A DNA stretch of 64,000 nt from Polaribacter porphyrae (GTDB lineage: Bacteria; Bacteroidota; Bacteroidia; Flavobacteriales; Flavobacteriaceae). The stretch lies in NCBI RefSeq assembly GCF_002954685.1, contig NZ_MSCN01000001.1, forward strand, positions 1,300,284 to 1,364,283. The letters run 5' to 3'. The notes under the pieces were generated by a model, which made no database searches, was not told the origin of the DNA, and worked only from the letters and a program-made list of their open reading frames with translations. Positions within the stretch are counted from its first letter, which is position 1; each line of letters opens with the position of its first letter. Shown piece after piece: positions 62,938-64,000 of this stretch. The translations under genes were made by a program, and so were the position numbers.

Positions 62938-63959
62938 TATCTTCTATCTAAATCAAATTGTAAACTAAAGGTGCTTGCATTTGTAGCCGAATGAAATTTA
63001 GAATAAGCATAATTAAATTTCATTCTATTCATCTTTATTCCAAAACCAAAAGAAACCCCACCAAAAGTTCTTACATTCTGTAATTTTAATTCAGCTGCTC
63101 TCCTAAAATTATACCCTAACCTCAAATTAATAGCACTTTCAGGAAACAGTTCAGCTCCGATAACAAAATGTCTTAAGGCATTTCCTATAAATCCAATTTT
63201 TTGTTCAGTAACATTACCTTCAATATCTGTTGTCGCTTCAGAAGGATTAGGAACAGATACATCCCATTGTTGAAGATTATCAAGAGTAAAATACCATTTT
63301 AAAGGTACATATTTAAGTTGATAAGATGCCCCTAAAGCTAACTTAAAAGGTAGCTTTTCTCTTATGCCATCAAATGCTTTTATTTGAGAACCGAAGTTTC
63401 TAGCAACTAAAGTAAAAGAAAATGTTTTATAAGGATTGAAATATAAAATACCAAAATCAAAAGCTACTCCAACTGAAGAAAATGTACTAATATTTGAATT
63501 TATAATTTTAAAATTTGATCCAAAATAGAAATTAGTCCAAGGTAAATTCAATGCATAACCAAAAGATAAAGCGATATCACTTGCACTAAAATTTCCAGTT
63601 TCATTTCCCTGTTCATCAGCACCAATCAAAGTCCCATAATCTAGATATTTTATACTTCCATGCACAGTACCAAATCTTCTTGAAATTTGTCTTGCATATG
63701 ACAACGAACCTATACTAATTCCTGCTAAATAGCTAGAATAATTTGCTGAAAGTTTGCTATCCAAATCTTCATTAATAACAGAAGGATTCCATATTGGCTG
63801 ATTAACATCATCCATCAAATTTAAAACTTCACCTCCCAAAGCCAATTGTCTTGCAGATGTAGATAAATTCAAAAATTGATACACTTCTTCACCTCCAACT
63901 TGAGAATAAAAAAAACTTGAATATAATAAAGAACAAAAAAAAAGAGGTTTAATTTTCAT
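62937..63959 (-). CDS. porQ: Type IX secretion system protein PorQ
   Basis: PorQ is an outer-membrane barrel of the T9SS attachment machinery (with PorU, PorV, PorZ). The 340-residue protein has a signal peptide (SSFFYSQV), then GGEEVYQFLNLSTSARQLALGG, the family start, and ends in beta strands (FSLQFDLDRR). Its close coupling with cmk is the arrangement typical for flavobacteria. Together with the sorting domains at 5-16 kb it shows that this cell runs a functional T9SS. Confidence 0.9.
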   Translation of the reverse strand: MKIKPLFFCSLLYSSFFYSQVGGEEVYQFLNLSTSARQLALGGEVLNLMDDVNQPIWNPSVINEDLDSKLSANYSSYLAGISIGSLSYARQISRRFGTVHGSIKYLDYGTLIGADEQGNETGNFSASDIALSFGYALNLPWTNFYFGSNFKIINSNISTFSSVGVAFDFGILYFNPYKTFSFTLVARNFGSQIKAFDGIREKLPFKLALGASYQLKYVPLKWYFTLDNLQQWDVSVPNPSEATTDIEGNVTEQKIGFIGNALRHFVIGAELFPESAINLRLGYNFRRAAELKLQNVRTFGGVSFGFGIKMNRMKFNYAYSKFHSATNASTFSLQFDLDRR

Positions 63960-64000
63960 TAATTAATTAATTAAATATAAGAATATAACGAAAATACTGC

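Overview
The window is AT-rich DNA from a member of the Flavobacteriaceae (Bacteroidota), probably a marine genus close to Polaribacter or Tenacibaculum; the genus is a guess. The family assignment rests on type IX secretion (T9SS) sorting domains, PorP/SprF and PorQ proteins, Sus-type starch-binding lipoproteins, DUF6443 RHS proteins, and promoters of the Bacteroidota kind (TTG, 19 bases, TAnnTTTG).

Layout. 1-7.9 kb is the 3' part of an alpha-glucan utilisation locus: a SusE-like protein cut by the window edge, a SusF-like lipoprotein with three tandem binding modules, a secreted GH13 amylase, a T9SS cargo protein and a 59-residue unannotated protein. 8-33 kb is mostly housekeeping: cysteine desulfurase and Smr protein, a calcium-binding-repeat adhesin with its PorP/SprF partner, two tandem PPK2 kinases, an LpxR-like protein, a RecD-like helicase, a DUF3822-rsmD block, a periplasmic-foldase operon ending in a MoxR ATPase, an ATPase-recQ-fmt operon, HU, YqgE, a class IV aminotransferase and a START-like protein.

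33.15-43.98 kb is a genomic island. It starts at an intact tRNA-Met gene and ends with a 39-base exact copy of that tRNA's 3' end; no integrase remains. It carries a co-directional RHS polymorphic-toxin locus: a large SpvB/RHS-like shell protein, a lipocalin-like protein, a DUF6443-RHS protein with an unassigned C-terminal toxin and a small putative immunity gene, then an orphan WHH-nuclease toxin tip cut by an in-frame TAG, further immunity candidates, and a decayed RHS-core fossil.

44.2-52.9 kb is a complete type II-C CRISPR-Cas locus: 33 repeats of 46 bases with 32 spacers, cas2, cas1, a large cas9 and a divergently encoded tracrRNA. The tracrRNA anti-repeat and a terminator after the last repeat both show the array is read on the + strand. 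The most interesting observation is that each repeat contains TTG, 19 bases, TATTTTTA, which is the promoter layout of the tRNA-Met, tRNA-Gly and HU genes here. The repeats may therefore be individually promoted, as in Neisseria II-C arrays, and only the degenerate first repeat has lost the TTG.

53-64 kb returns to core genes: tRNA-Gly, a rhomboid protease, two LpxL-like acyltransferases, glmM, a DUF6090 protein, a cupin lipoprotein, rpsA, a small membrane protein, a RidA-like lipoprotein, queE, cmk and porQ. Statements about function come from motifs read by eye and from family knowledge; no database search was run.
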